Origin: Acidaminococcaceae bacterium
GTDB taxonomy: Bacteria; Bacillota; Negativicutes; Acidaminococcales; Acidaminococcaceae
Direction: 5' to 3'
DNA: 12,149 bases
NCBI GenBank assembly: GCA_017443165.1
Contig: JAFSOW010000042.1
Coordinates: forward strand, 1-12,149
Shown: positions 12,100 through 12,149 of the stretch, piece by piece
How the letters are laid out: each line of letters begins with the position of its first letter
Numbering within the stretch: the stretch's first letter is position 1
Made by a program: the position numbers and the translations under genes
The notes under the pieces: generated by a model
The model's input: only the letters and a program-made list of their open reading frames with translations
Database searches by the model: none
What the model was told of the DNA's origin: nothing

Positions 12100-12149
12100 T
12101 TATATATGTTTTCCAATAAATTTTTCCATCCAGATCATGTTATACCAGC
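12100..12149 (-). CDS. 3' end of an unidentified leftward gene (partial)
   Basis: One minus-strand frame stays open from the window edge to a TAA at 12102-12100 and gives the C-terminal residues WYNMIWMEKFIGKHI. The other two frames stop within the first few codons. A strong terminator follows about 50 bases on, which supports a real gene end. Fifteen residues are too few to name the protein. The upstream part lies outside the window. Confidence 0.5.
   Translation of the reverse strand, partial: WYNMIWMEKFIGKHI

Noticed and set aside
1..12149. CRISPR array, tRNA or rRNA genes, insertion sequence transposase, phage genes
   Set aside because: I looked for regularly spaced repeats, tRNA-like cloverleaf motifs and transposase or integrase proteins and found none.

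Overview
The window looks like chromosome of a low-to-mid GC Firmicute, most likely an outer-membrane-bearing one of the Negativicutes type (Acidaminococcaceae-like is my best guess). DUF3842, DUF4298 and YitT/DUF2179 proteins are typical of Firmicutes. The Shine-Dalgarno sites are strong (AAGGAGG-like), and several exported proteins have plain Sec signal peptides without a clear wall anchor, which fits a periplasm. The lineage is inferred from protein character, not from a marker gene.

Left end (1-508): no convincing gene. Positions 1-342 form one long imperfect inverted repeat. It overlaps a hairpin that can terminate the leftward DUF3842 transcript.

509-1381 (minus): a glyoxalase-I-like VOC protein followed by a DUF3842 protein, probably one transcript. 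A 214-bp divergent promoter region (1382-1595) with a small palindrome separates it from a plus-strand cluster. That cluster (1596-4955) encodes a DUF4298 protein, a YitT/DUF2179 membrane protein, a MntP manganese exporter and a MATE efflux pump.

4954-9304 (minus): after a terminator, five genes read leftward. In transcription order they are a small membrane protein with a TTG start, a 304-aa exported protein, a 224-aa basic protein with a FlgD-like Ig domain, a 477-aa membrane-anchored protein with two BIG2-type Ig domains, and a 162-aa exported protein with its own promoter. None has a function I recognise. The 304-aa and 477-aa proteins share a homologous module. This is the best candidate here for an undescribed envelope system.

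9305-9699: no protein gene, but a promoter, a roughly 200-nt structured segment and a hairpin/T-run upstream of the envelope block. It may be a small RNA or an attenuated leader.

9700-11719 (minus): a second VOC protein followed by an argininosuccinate-lyase-family enzyme that carries a signal peptide and has lost the usual TH histidine. An exported lyase could release fumarate in the periplasm, but its substrate is unknown. The right end (11720-12149) holds the VOC promoter and leader, a strong terminator, and the last 15 codons of a leftward gene cut by the window edge.
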